Shown here: piece after piece, positions 35,101 through 43,032 of the stretch
Numbering within the stretch: position 1 is the stretch's first letter
Layout of the letters: each line of letters opens with the position of its first letter
From: CAVQND01 sp049518415
GTDB lineage: Bacteria > Verrucomicrobiota > Verrucomicrobiia > Limisphaerales > UBA8199
Reading direction: 5' to 3'
DNA length: 64,000 nucleotides
NCBI GenBank assembly: GCA_049518415.1
Contig: JBEKRX010000026.1
Span: forward strand, 1 to 64,000
Made by a program: the position numbers and the translations under genes
Notes under the pieces: model-generated
The model's database searches: none
The model's input: only the letters and a program-made list of their open reading frames with translations
Told to the model about the DNA's origin: nothing

Positions 35101-35860
35101 CTTTGGCAAGCTTGACGGGAGCGTTGAAATCTGGGCCACTGGAAAGCTACCCAGGGTTTTGCAGGCCCATTCGAACGCGCTCGCCGCGCTTGAGTTCTCC
35201 CCTGACGGCAGTCGCCTGGCCACGGCCGCCAAAGGGGGAGAGGTCCGGGTCTGGGAAGGGAAGGGCTTTCGCCTCCTCCGCACGCGCGCTCTGGGCGAGG
35301 CCGGGCACGAGAATCTCATCCGGGAGATGGTTTTTGCGCCGGACGGCAGCCTGCTGGTTGCGCCTGCCGGAAATATCGATATTCTCTCGCTCCGTCCAGG
35401 CGGCCGGGATAGGCAAATAAGCGGCCCGGGGTACGTCCCCTGCGTGGATATTTCCAGCGACGGCTCGCTTTTGGCGGCCGGTTTGGGGGACGAAGTGCGA
35501 GTTTGGCAGCTCTCCTCACTTCGCGTGCTGCGGCGTCTGCGTGGGGGCCGCAGCGACTTTAATTCAGTCTGCTTTTCGCCTGACGGTCGGCGGCTCCTCG
35601 CATCGGATGCTTTAGGCGTTACCTGGTTGTGGGATATTTCAACCGGGCGTGACGTCGGACGGTTCCAGTCCCCCGGAGCTTTCTCCCTCGCCCGGTTTCA
35701 AACCGGCGGCGACACAATCGTACTCCAGTGGGAGCGTTTCGGAATTATATCTTACCAGGTTGAGTTCCTCCGCGCCCCGACCTGGTCCGAGATCCAGGAA
35801 ACGGAGGAAGCCGAAGCGGCCGCACGCAAGGTTTGGAAGAGTAAAAAGAAGGAGCCCTGA
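32135..35860 (+). CDS. Cyclase domain - Ser/Thr kinase - WD40 fusion protein A
   Basis: 1241 residues in four parts. Residues 20-200: class III nucleotide-cyclase domain (TLIFTDMVGST; metal Asp31 and Asp76). Residues 245-520: protein kinase with P-loop GEGGFGEVWLG, Lys273 (VFKFC), HRDVKPANI (Asp370), DFG (402-404) and APELL. Residues 544-563: one membrane segment (SVGVACGLVLLAGALGYG). Residues about 630-1210: WD40 propellers with repeated LSPDGRQLATGG-type blades, outside the membrane. The cyclase positions that normally hold substrate Lys and transition-state Asn are Ser72 and Asp140, so cyclase activity is doubtful. Between HRD and DFG lies an insert encoded by five heptanucleotide repeats. 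Paralogous to the gene at 37216; the divergent neighbour is a pilin-like gene. Confidence 0.9.
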   Translation: MEPRDTSASQVQVEAFGRRHRTGLVTLIFTDMVGSTALKQQLGDRAGAQVIEQHHALVRATLQEFPDGEELSAAGDSFFLVFATPSAGVKFALVLQRRLRELSGQSAAPVQDRMGLHLGEVLIQEAGQQRAKDLIGLNVDLGARVMGLAQGGQILLTRAVFDSARQALKGEEIEGTGQLSWLNHGLYQLKGINEPVEICEVGAFEAGPLAAPTTSEKARRVEAAEGEAVLGWRPAVGTVVPNTKWVLEEKLGEGGFGEVWLGRHQVMKERRVFKFCFRADRVRSLKREMTLFRLIKERIGDHPNIVSLREVYFDQPPFYVEMAYAEGQHLASWCGVQGGADKVPLESKLEIVAQVADALQAAHDAGVIHRDVKPANILVSGQWSVVNGQKEAGHSSLSAKLTDFGIGQVVSQEYLAGVTKAGFTQTLLGPSSSSQTGTQLYMAPELLAGRPASTRSDIYSLGVVLYQLLVGDFSRPVATDWAAEISDSLLKEDLQHCFAGNPENRFAAAALLARSIRSLPQRRAEQAAREQAERHAARRRLVTRASVGVACGLVLLAGALGYGLRRAKAEALNARRIAYASDVNVAWRALKDNNLGEVRALLQAQVPARGQRDLRGWEWRHLWQASRGEQLWTLGPMAEPVMGLGWLPDGQLVAGAGAPASVSVWDPERRKLVRASSFAQGVSGLAVSPDGRLIALADWTVLVRLLEAESLQVIAELRHEKVIFRVAFSPDSKMLSARGPEELAVWEVASRKRLWATNGTSGSQSDAPFSPDGHSLFCQMAGGYLGVFDATNGALAGRVALEPELASQMAMSKDGKRLAAADWLGSIFILDLARSVTKVLTNRTGAVRAVALSPDGRQLATGGFDAVITLWEVDSGNELATFRGHGKDVLSLLYAPDGERLFSGGADGTVRAWRAHPTRTPAPAVVPPGAVAAAVSRNGRFLPLYHTNTQFGSVLDLETLREGFRAQLAPSYWSNVQTWAISPDGQQVAFGKLDGSVEIWATGKLPRVLQAHSNALAALEFSPDGSRLATAAKGGEVRVWEGKGFRLLRTRALGEAGHENLIREMVFAPDGSLLVAPAGNIDILSLRPGGRDRQISGPGYVPCVDISSDGSLLAAGLGDEVRVWQLSSLRVLRRLRGGRSDFNSVCFSPDGRRLLASDALGVTWLWDISTGRDVGRFQSPGAFSLARFQTGGDTIVLQWERFGIISYQVEFLRAPTWSEIQETEEAEAAARKVWKSKKKEP
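33269..33303 (+). repeat. Heptanucleotide tract (5 units of GTCAGTG type) in kinase A
   Basis: Consecutive 7-mers are GTCAGCG, GTCAGTG, GTCAGTG, GTCAATG, GTCAGAA. They encode the segment SGQWSVVNGQK between the catalytic loop and DFG. Seven is not a multiple of three, so gain or loss of one unit would shift the frame. Confidence 0.85.
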
Positions 35861-36008
35861 TGGAAACGGAATCCAACCCAGGTTGGTCCGCGCCCGGGCA
35901 AGCGGCTAGTGGCCCGCAACGGCGCCAGAGCGTCTGAGGTGCAGGGACGGGCTGGTTCTGGGTCCCGGCTGGGGCCGGCGTTACGCCGAGGAATGCGCGC
36001 GCCCGGCT

Positions 36009-36911
36009 TTACTTTGAATAGAGCGGCCAACCGGCGGGCTTGGCCTCCATTCTGCCTCCGTGATAGACCATCCAACCGAGGTCCGGATCGTTGGCCGGAG
36101 CAGGCTGGGAGTCCATGTTCACGTACGAGACGCGCCTGGACCAGAGGGCGCGGGCGAGGGTTCCTCGCCACTTGTGAATCTCCGAGTGGCCGTCGGCAAA
36201 GGAAAACCCGCAGGCGCCATTGTGGTAGGTGGCGGGGATATCAACGAATTCGGTGGGACCGTAGGGGTTGAACAGCCCGGCATCGTTGATGCTGTCGGGA
36301 TGTTCGTCCACATACACCCAGGTCTCTGCCGGCCCCGGATAGATGAAGTCCGAGCCTACTTTGATGTGCCGGTAAACGGCGTTCCAGGGGCCGCCGGTTT
36401 CCGCGTTGCCGTCGCCGATGCCGATGTTGCCGGAGAGGCTGCGCACCCGCAGCTTCCAGCCCAATCCCCGCTGCTGCGTGCTCAGATAATTGTCTGCCGG
36501 GCACTTAAAGATGGCGGGATTATTGCCAAAGTACCTTGCGAGCAGCGAGTATCTGTCATTCGCCAGGTAAAGGGTGTTCGTATTGTCGGTGCGCGCGGTC
36601 CAGTCCAGCCAGCCTTCCACCCAGGGATGGTGGCCAGCGGCGGCGGCGGTACCCGGGTCCATCGCCTCGTTGCCGCAGCAGGAATTGACGAGCCGGTCCC
36701 GGTTGTCGGCATTGTACATGTGCCAGGCCTTCATGAGCTGCGTGGTGTTGTTCATGCAGAGGATGCCTTGGGCCTTCTGTTTGGCCTTGGACAAGGCCGG
36801 CAGGAGCATGGCCGCCAAAATCGCGATGATCGCGATGACGACCAGCAGTTCGATCAGGGTGAATGCCGGGTGCTCCTTTGGTCGCGGGCTCCACTGCTTC
36901 TTTAAGGTCAT
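36009..36911 (-). CDS. Pilin-like protein (H-X9-DG), divergent from cyclase-kinase B
   Basis: 300 residues. A short leader (MTLKKQWSPRPKEHPA) precedes FTLIELLVVIAIIAILAA. The globular part has FKCPADNYLSTQQRGLGW, DEHPDSINDAGLFNPYG and YHNGACGFSFADGHSEIHKW (H-X9-DG). It closely resembles the protein at 31054-31914 and is likewise divergent from a cyclase-kinase-WD40 gene, 304 bp away. The stretch between the end of kinase A and this gene is only 148 bp, so the module boundary is tight. Confidence 0.9.
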   Translation of the reverse strand: MTLKKQWSPRPKEHPAFTLIELLVVIAIIAILAAMLLPALSKAKQKAQGILCMNNTTQLMKAWHMYNADNRDRLVNSCCGNEAMDPGTAAAAGHHPWVEGWLDWTARTDNTNTLYLANDRYSLLARYFGNNPAIFKCPADNYLSTQQRGLGWKLRVRSLSGNIGIGDGNAETGGPWNAVYRHIKVGSDFIYPGPAETWVYVDEHPDSINDAGLFNPYGPTEFVDIPATYHNGACGFSFADGHSEIHKWRGTLARALWSRRVSYVNMDSQPAPANDPDLGWMVYHGGRMEAKPAGWPLYSK

Positions 36912-37215
36912 AGCTCCAGTTGAGTTGCAGGCGTGAAACGACGCTCAGTTTCTTCAATCGTCACCGCCTAAGCGCAGTATCTTTGCAAACTTGCTCCGCG
37001 CCTGTCAACTGGGAATGTTCGCAACTGCTCACGCTGTTGAAGCCTTGGACGTGGGCGAGGCTCGCCAGTGGATTGCCCTCCAGAATGCACTCGATTACGG
37101 CCTGGTCGCGTTCTGACAATCCTGAGGAGAACGATTCCCATTGGCCGTGAAGCTGAAGGGCCGGCGCGGTTTTCCGCTTTTAAGGCGGCCAGGGTTCTGT
37201 TAAGGTCTTCTTCGC
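36912..37215. other. Divergent intergenic region of module B, with a possible coding remnant
   Basis: 304 bp between divergent genes, so both promoters should lie here. On the minus strand a frame without a start reads LHGQWESFSSGLSERDQAVI then ECILEGNPLASLAHVQGF, which looks like genuine helical protein sequence but is not placed in a family. Its overlap with the promoter region argues for gene debris. Confidence 0.4.
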
Positions 37216-40200
37216 ATGGAAGCTGAGCCTGTCACACCGACCCGTGCTCCGTCACGTGTACAGCCTCCTGGGCACGATCGCGGACTGGTCACGTTGCTGT
37301 TTTCGGACGTGGTGGGGTCCACTGCACTCAAGCAAGCCCTGGGCGACCGGGCCGGTGTGGCGTTGGTCCAGGAGCATCACGCGCTGGTGCGGAACATCCT
37401 GGAGCAGTTTCCGGGAGCGGAGGAAATCTCCACCGCCGGTGACTCATTCCTGCTGGTGTTTATCAAGCCGTCGGACGCGGTCCGGTTCGCTTTGCTGTTG
37501 CAGGCACGATTAGGCGAGTTCAACCGGGGCCGGCCCGTGCCTGTGGAGGACCGCATCGGGTTGCACCTGGGTGAGGTGGTGGTCGAAGAGACCGGGGCGG
37601 GCAAACGCGACGTGCATGGCATGCAGGTGGACACTGGCGCTCGCGTGATGGGGTTGGCGCAAGCGCGGCAGATCCTGATGACTCGGCCGGTGTTCGACAA
37701 CGCGCGCCAATCACTCAAGGGCGAAGAAATCGAAGGGATCAGCGCCTTGGACTGGCTGAACCATGGCCGGTTCGAGCTGAAAGGTGTCGGTGAGCCGGTG
37801 GAAATTTGCGAGGTTCGGGCGGCTGGAGTTGCCAACCTGTCCCCGCCCACGACCTCTGAGAAGGCGCGGCGGGTGGAAGTGGCCGAAGGCGAGGCGGTGC
37901 TGGGCTGGCGGCCGGCGGTGGGCACGGTGGTGCCTAATACCAAGTGGGTATTGGAACAGAAGCTCGGTGAAGGCGGCTTCGGCGAGGTGTGGCTGGGGCG
38001 GCACCAGGTGATGAAGGAGCGGCGGGTGTTCAAGTTCTGCTTCCGGGCGGACCGCGTGCGGAGCTTGAAGCGGGAGATGACGCTGTTCCGCTTGATCAAG
38101 GAGCGGATTGGAGATCATCCGAACATAGTCAGCCTGCGGGAGGTGTATTTCGACGAGCCGCCGTTCTACGTCGAGATGGATTATGTGGCGGGGCAGGATC
38201 TGCGGGCTTGGTGCGAGACGCAAGGTAGGGCGGACAAAGTGTCGCTGGAGAGCAAGCTGGAGATCGTGGCGCAGGTGGCCGACGCATTGCAGGCAGCGCA
38301 CGATGCCGGTGTGATTCACCGCGATGTGAAGCCGGGAAACATTCTTGTTGGAGGTCCGAAGTCCGAGGTCGGAGGTCCGAAGCCAGAGGCCGGAGGTGAG
38401 AGGCCAGAGGTCAGAGGCCAGAGGTCAGAGGTCGGGGGTCAAAGCAGCAAACTCGGAGACTCTCAACTTTCAGCTCTCACTTCTGCGCTCGTCGTGAAGC
38501 TGACGGACTTCGGCATCGGGCAGGTGGTGTCGCAGGAGTACCTGGCGGGTGTGACGCGGGCCGGGTTCACGCAGACGCTGCTGTCCGGCAGTTCGTCGCA
38601 AACCGGGACACAGCTTTACCTGGCGCCGGAGCTTCTGGCGGGGGAACCGGCGACAACGCGGTCGGACATCTACTCGCTGGGCGTGGTGCTCTACCAGTTA
38701 GTGGTCGGGGCGTTCAATCGGCCGCTGACGAGCGACTGGACGGAGGAGGTTGGCGACCCGCTGCTGCGCGACGACCTGCGCCATTGCGTGGCGGGCAAAC
38801 CGGCAGAGCGCTTTGTCGGTGCCGGCCAACTGGCCAAGAATCTTCGTTCTCTGCCGGAACGCCGGGCGGAGTTGGAGCGGCGAGCGGCTGAGAAAGCGGG
38901 GCTGGAGCGCGCGGCGTATCGGCGCGGGGTGATTCGCGCGGCGAGTCTGGCGGCGGGCATTGTGGCGCTGCTGGCTGCATTAGCGATGGTTGCGCTGAAG
39001 CAGTCGCAGCGTGCTAAAGCCGAAGCGGCCAAGGCGAGCAAGGCCCGCGATCTGGCCCAAGGCCGGCTCTATGCCGCGCAGATGAAGCTGGCGCACGCGG
39101 CCTTCAAAGACGGAAAGACGGGCGGTGCGCTGGCGTTGTTGCGAGCCCGGCAGCCTGCGCCGGGGGAGCCCGACTTTCGGGGGTTCGACTGGCGCTATCT
39201 CTATCGCCTCTGCCTGAGCAGCCCGAGTGAGGTGCTGGCCACCAACGCCAGCGGTTATCAATCGGTGGATTACTCGCCGGACGGTCGCGCCGTGGCGTTC
39301 GGCACCGGCGACGGTTTTGTGGAGCTATTCGAGGTCCAGACGCGCCAACGCGCGAAACGCTGGCGGGCGCACGCAGGCGCCACCGATCACTTGGCGTTCT
39401 ATCCCCGGAATAACAACTGGCTGGCCACGGTCAGCGGTGACGACGGTACCCTGCAGTTGTGGGACATCCTTGGCGAACACGCCCTCTTCTCGACCAACGT
39501 TGGCCGGGGGGTGTTTGCCCACTTCGCTTTCAGCCCCGGCGGAAGGTTTCTGGCCACACAGGCAACCGATGCCCAATCGACTGACCTCTGGGTAGTGCAT
39601 GCTGGCTCGTCCGGCGCGACGCCCACGCTGACGCTGAGGACCAACCTTGGCTTTTCGGGGCCGGCCGCATTCTCACCGGATGAGCGAACCCTGGTGGTAT
39701 GCAATCAGACGAAAGGCGCACTGGCAATGAATTTTGCCTCGTACGATCTGGTTGACGGCATCCTGACGAATCTTCCCGTCGCCCATGCCGATCTCATCCT
39801 AGCCGCCGCCTTTTCGCCGGCTGGGGGCACGCTGGCCACGGGCGGAGGGGATGAACGCGTCGTGCTCTGGGACGTGAGAACTCAGAAAACCCTTTGGACC
39901 AACCGGAGCGACTTCATCGCCGTCACCTCCGTCGCCTTCACGCCGGACGGTCAGACCCTGTTCACCAGCGGTTACGACCAGACCATTCGCTCCTGGAAGG
40001 TCGAAGACCCGACGCAAGTCAAAGCCTGGCCCGGGCATAGTGCGGGCGTCAATCGGCTGGCCATTGCACCCGACGGCCGTTCGTTCGCTTCGGCCAGTGA
40101 CGACGGCACCGCCCGACTCTGGACACTGCCGACGGCCGAGTTCGCGTCCGCCGTTCCGCCTCAAGAGGAGTTCACCACCCTGTTTCCTCCCCAGGACACG

Positions 40201-41142
40201 CCTTCGGCCGAGCGCGAACAACTAATAATCTTTGCCCTCGCGGTGTCTCCCGCTCAAGACCGGGCGGCCGCCGCCGAAAATCACCGGCTCATCCTGTGCG
40301 ATCTGGGAACCGGGACGGTCCTGACCAAGGTGGCCGCGACCAACATCTTCCCGGGCAAGACACCCGGATTTGGGGGTCTCACGTTTTCGCCGGATGGCCG
40401 GGAACTGGCGGTGGGGAGCGAGGACGGAAGGGTCGCCTTCCTCGATGCGGTCGCTTTGCGGCCGCTGAGGGCGTCGATCAAGCTGCACAACAGCCAGATC
40501 ACTCACATTGCCTACGCCCTCAACGGTTCCGTCCTGATCGCCGGGGGCGGTTTTGGCAACGGGATCAACCTGACCGAGGTGGCGAGCGGGCGGATGATCA
40601 CCAACTTGAGCGGGGTGATCTCTCTGCCCCTGCAACCCCTGGCCGTTTCCCGCGATGGCCTACGACTCGCCACGGGCAGCCCGGAAGGACGGGTGCACGT
40701 TTGGGACATCGCCGGGCGCCGGGTCGTGGCCAGCAGCCCGCAGACAGTGCGTTTTCTCATTTCCATGGCGTTCTCACCCGAGGGCAGACTACTCGCCTTC
40801 GGCGACCACCGGGGCGCGATCTTCCTTTGGGACCTCAGCGGACAACGGCCGTTGCCCAAGCTCATCGGGCATGCTGGGGAAGCCCTCACCCTCACCTTCT
40901 CTCCGGATGGCCGCACGCTCGCCAGCGCCGGCATGGATCACACGATCCGCCTATGGCATCCGGAGATTGACCAAGAGGTGGCCATTCTGAAGGGGCACAG
41001 CGAGTGGGTCTGGTGCGTCGCTTTCGGCGACCACGGCAATGCCCTCCTCTCCGGCAGCCGCGACGGCACACTCAAGCTCTGGCGGGCGCTGTCGTTCGAG
41101 CAGATCGAGTCGCAACCAGCGGCCCAAGCCCGCGGCCAATAA
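37216..41142 (+). CDS. Cyclase domain - Ser/Thr kinase - WD40 fusion protein B
   Basis: 1308 residues with the layout of protein A. Cyclase domain, residues 20-200 (TLLFSDVVGST; Asp31, Asp76; Ser72 replaces Lys, Asp139 replaces Asn). Kinase, about 245-550 (GEGGFGEVWLG; Lys273; HRDVKPGNI with Asp370; DFG 431-433; APELLAG). One membrane segment follows (SLAAGIVALLAALAMVAL), then WD40 propellers with FSPDGRELAVGSEDG-type blades to the C-terminus. The HRD-DFG insert is about 47 residues, encoded by 13 heptanucleotide repeats. From residue 210 to 380 the two proteins are nearly identical. The frame ends at 41142, but WD40 sequence continues in another frame, so the gene may be frameshifted. Confidence 0.88.
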   Translation: MEAEPVTPTRAPSRVQPPGHDRGLVTLLFSDVVGSTALKQALGDRAGVALVQEHHALVRNILEQFPGAEEISTAGDSFLLVFIKPSDAVRFALLLQARLGEFNRGRPVPVEDRIGLHLGEVVVEETGAGKRDVHGMQVDTGARVMGLAQARQILMTRPVFDNARQSLKGEEIEGISALDWLNHGRFELKGVGEPVEICEVRAAGVANLSPPTTSEKARRVEVAEGEAVLGWRPAVGTVVPNTKWVLEQKLGEGGFGEVWLGRHQVMKERRVFKFCFRADRVRSLKREMTLFRLIKERIGDHPNIVSLREVYFDEPPFYVEMDYVAGQDLRAWCETQGRADKVSLESKLEIVAQVADALQAAHDAGVIHRDVKPGNILVGGPKSEVGGPKPEAGGERPEVRGQRSEVGGQSSKLGDSQLSALTSALVVKLTDFGIGQVVSQEYLAGVTRAGFTQTLLSGSSSQTGTQLYLAPELLAGEPATTRSDIYSLGVVLYQLVVGAFNRPLTSDWTEEVGDPLLRDDLRHCVAGKPAERFVGAGQLAKNLRSLPERRAELERRAAEKAGLERAAYRRGVIRAASLAAGIVALLAALAMVALKQSQRAKAEAAKASKARDLAQGRLYAAQMKLAHAAFKDGKTGGALALLRARQPAPGEPDFRGFDWRYLYRLCLSSPSEVLATNASGYQSVDYSPDGRAVAFGTGDGFVELFEVQTRQRAKRWRAHAGATDHLAFYPRNNNWLATVSGDDGTLQLWDILGEHALFSTNVGRGVFAHFAFSPGGRFLATQATDAQSTDLWVVHAGSSGATPTLTLRTNLGFSGPAAFSPDERTLVVCNQTKGALAMNFASYDLVDGILTNLPVAHADLILAAAFSPAGGTLATGGGDERVVLWDVRTQKTLWTNRSDFIAVTSVAFTPDGQTLFTSGYDQTIRSWKVEDPTQVKAWPGHSAGVNRLAIAPDGRSFASASDDGTARLWTLPTAEFASAVPPQEEFTTLFPPQDTPSAEREQLIIFALAVSPAQDRAAAAENHRLILCDLGTGTVLTKVAATNIFPGKTPGFGGLTFSPDGRELAVGSEDGRVAFLDAVALRPLRASIKLHNSQITHIAYALNGSVLIAGGGFGNGINLTEVASGRMITNLSGVISLPLQPLAVSRDGLRLATGSPEGRVHVWDIAGRRVVASSPQTVRFLISMAFSPEGRLLAFGDHRGAIFLWDLSGQRPLPKLIGHAGEALTLTFSPDGRTLASAGMDHTIRLWHPEIDQEVAILKGHSEWVWCVAFGDHGNALLSGSRDGTLKLWRALSFEQIESQPAAQARGQ
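38350..38440 (+). repeat. Heptanucleotide tract (13 units of AGAGGTC type) in kinase B
   Basis: Thirteen contiguous 7-mers of pattern RRAGGYC, including AGAGGTC three times and AGAGGCC three times. They encode an irregular Gly/Glu/Pro-rich loop (GGPKSEVGGPKPEAGGERPE and on) between HRDVKPGNILV and the DFG strand. The tract sits at the same codon as the shorter one in kinase A. Confidence 0.9.
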
Positions 41143-41842
41143 CGGCGTTTCGCCGCCGGTCCGTCTGCAAACCAACGGACCACGATTAGAGGGAGCCGCC
41201 TTCTCAGACCAGGCGAAGTGGCTGGCGGTCGCGGACAGCGACGCGCTCCGGGTTTGGAACCTCAAAGACCAGCCCCAGCGGCCGGGATTCGCGCTTGGGG
41301 CAGGGAACTTCTGGAGGTTGCGTTTCTCCCAGGACGAACGGCTCCTCGGGGCCGTCACCGGCCCCATTATAACCGACCAGACAGTCCTCGTCTGGGACGT
41401 GGCCTCAGGAAAGGAACTGGTCCGTTTTCAACCCCACCGTGACAACGTTACTGCTGTTGATTTCTCTCCGGACGGCATGGTCTTAGCGACGGCCAGTTGG
41501 GACAATACGTGCAAGTTGTTCGATCTGCGTCGGCGGCAGGAGATCACGACCTTGCGTGGCCAAGTGTTGGCGCTTCACTCGGTGTGCTTCTCGCCCGATG
41601 GCCGCCGGTTGGCCGCAGGCCTGGGCGATGGCGGCATCAACATCTGGGACCTGGAAACCGGGCGCGAAGTTCTCGTCCTGAAAAGACGCCAGAATGTGGT
41701 CAATCCGGTCACCGCGGTGCGTTTCCACCCGAGCGGAGACTCGCTGCTCTCCAGCGATGGAGAGACCTTACACCTCTGGCGCGTCCCGTCGTGGGCGGAA
41801 ATCGAGGCGGCGGAGAAAAGGACGGAAGCGAAAAGGCAGTAA
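41143..41842 (+). pseudogene. Out-of-frame WD40 continuation of protein B
   Basis: In a second frame, sequence from about 41110 reads RPKPAANNGVSPPVRLQTNG and then good WD40 blades: WLAVADSDALRVWNLK, DVASGKELVRFQPH, FSPDGMVLATASWD and INIWDLETGREVLVLK, ending in LWRVPSWAEIEAAEKR. The end motif is that of a complete WD40 protein of this family. No start codon with a ribosome site is visible, so a frameshift in the gene for protein B (or a sequencing error) near 41105-41140 is the likeliest reason. A separate small propeller gene is the alternative. Confidence 0.6.
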
Positions 41843-41970
41843 CACGCGGGCGGGGCTGGATTTACGCGCTTGAAGATGCGTCCTTTTTGCTTAGAATCTT
41901 TGGTCGCAACATCCACGTTTTTGCGTGAATGTCTTGGCATGTTTCCTTTGGAGAGGCCTGATTCTTCGGC

Positions 41971-42070
41971 GCGGAGCGCCGCATTTAACGCGGCGGGGGA
42001 AGGCCCACGTTGCTCTTCCCACTCAGGAATTGACGCTTCGCTCTTGGTTGCGGCTCCGCCGCGTTAAGTG
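41971..42070. repeat. Inverted repeat with CAYTTAACGCGGCGG arms
   Basis: CATTTAACGCGGCGG (41982-41996) and the complement of CACTTAACGCGGCGG (42056-42070) face each other, each flanked by further GCGGAGC-type palindromes. The right arm abuts the point where the DUF433 protein should start. Confidence 0.7.
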
Positions 42071-42126
42071 TCCTGGAAGCCGCCGAAGAACTGCTCGCCA
42101 AACTGAGTCCGGCCGAGAAAGCGCAG

Positions 42127-42393
42127 GTGCTGCAGTGGACGGCGCGCGACTTGGGCCATGCTTTCCCCGGCATCGAAAGCCGTCCGGGAGTCTGCGGGGG
42201 CGAGCCATGTGTCGTGCGCACCCGCATTCCGGTGTGGGTGCTGGAACAGGCGCGGCGGCTGGGCGCGTCGGAAGCCGAATTGCTGCGGGTGTATCCGACG
42301 CTCCGGGCCGAGGACCTCGTAAACGCCTGGGCCTTCGTGCGCTCACACCGCGATGAAATCACCCGCCAAATCGAGGCGAACGAAGCCGAGTGA
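42127..42393 (+). CDS. DUF433-family antitoxin, start codon missing or displaced
   Basis: 88 residues from GTG 42127. The core RPGVCGGEPCVVRTRIPVWV then LEQARRLGASEAELLRVYPT is the DUF433 signature; these proteins pair with PIN-like (DUF5615) partners. Homologous sequence seems to extend upstream (VLEAAEELLAKLSPAEKAQV from 42070) but no ATG, GTG or TTG opens that frame, because the inverted repeat ends there. Either translation begins at GTG 42127 or the gene lost its start to the repeat. The next gene overlaps its stop by one base. Confidence 0.7.
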   Translation: MLQWTARDLGHAFPGIESRPGVCGGEPCVVRTRIPVWVLEQARRLGASEAELLRVYPTLRAEDLVNAWAFVRSHRDEITRQIEANEAE

Positions 42394-42482
42394 TGGCCCG
42401 GCTGTATTCCAACGAGAGTTTCCCGCTGCCCGTCGTCGAGAAATTGCGTGCCCTCGGTCACGATGTGCTCACACGAGGGTGA
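42393..42482 (+). pseudogene. Truncated DUF5615-type PIN-like protein
   Basis: Only 29 codons: MARLYSNESFPLPVVEKLRA then LGHDVLTRG and a stop. The N-terminus matches DUF5615 PIN-like proteins (MARLYxDExFPxPVVExLR, LGHDVLT), normally about 110-120 residues and encoded straight after DUF433 genes. The rest is replaced by the convergent toxin remnant on the other strand. Confidence 0.7.
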
Positions 42483-42796
42483 AACCGAAGCAGGCGTTGA
42501 GGCGCCGCACCAAGGCCAGGCGGCGCGCGATGCCGACACTGCCCCGCTGGCGATACAACCGCTCCTTCTCCACCAAATACATCAGATCGCACTTCACCAG
42601 GGTCTCCCAGTCGAGGCCGTCCGCGGTGTTCAACAGGACTTCGTTAGCACGCGGCGGGCCGCTTGCCCGCTGGCTGGAGCCGAGCAGCACGTTCACCAAC
42701 GGGGCTCGCGCGACGCGATCCGGGTGGCTGACGACGACCGGCGGGGTGCGGCCCCGCCTGCGCGAAGTCGCAGGTCCAGATGTCCCATTGTTTCAT
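42469..42796 (-). pseudogene. PemK/MazF-type toxin gene with a +1 frameshift
   Basis: The start ATG at 42796 overlaps the antitoxin stop (ATGA). It reads MKQWDIWTCDFAQAGPHPA and then breaks. In the next frame the sequence continues VVVSHPDRVARAPLVNVLLG, SSQRASGPPRANEVLL and TADGLDWETLVKCDLMY to a stop at 42469. One extra G near 42740 explains the break. Intact relatives are about 110-residue endoribonuclease-type toxins. A sequencing error would restore a working gene. Confidence 0.7.
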
Positions 42797-43032
42797 TCGG
42801 TCTCGATCTTCAACGTGGAGGCTCGCGCCGTCCGACGCTCGGCCCGATTGTCCGCGCTGGTGTAAAGGTGCTTCAGCGATCCGGGCGGAAAGGAATTGGC
42901 CGCCAGCCGTTGTTCCTCGGCCTCCAGGTTGCGCAGCCCGGCCCGGACGACTTCGCTGGCGTTGTTGTAACGCCCGCTCGAGATCAGGTGCGCGATCAAT
43001 CTCTCGAAATGTTTGGTCAACGCGATATTCAC
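42793..43032 (-). CDS. ParD/CopG-type ribbon-helix-helix antitoxin
   Basis: 79 residues from GTG 43032. VNIALTKHFERLIAHLISSG and RYNNASEVVRAGLRNLEAEE are the ribbon and two helices of ParD-type antitoxins; the C-terminal tail (NRAERRTARASTLKIE) would bind the toxin. It overlaps the following toxin gene by ATGA. It represses its own promoter in known relatives. It is intact although its partner is frameshifted. Confidence 0.75.
   Translation of the reverse strand: MNIALTKHFERLIAHLISSGRYNNASEVVRAGLRNLEAEEQRLAANSFPPGSLKHLYTSADNRAERRTARASTLKIETE

Noticed and set aside
36930..37190. Helical coding-like sequence on the minus strand (SSGLSERDQAVIECILEG)
   Set aside because: No start, a stop upstream and overlap with the divergent promoter region; the family could not be named, so it is mentioned only as possible debris.
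38350..38440. Possible CRISPR-like array
   Set aside because: Units are contiguous 7-mers without spacers and lie within a coding frame; no cas genes are in the window.
41039..41142. ATG at 41039 as start of a separate WD40 gene
   Set aside because: The first 25 residues from this start are low-complexity and antisense to the real frame of protein B; WD40 similarity begins only after the B stop.
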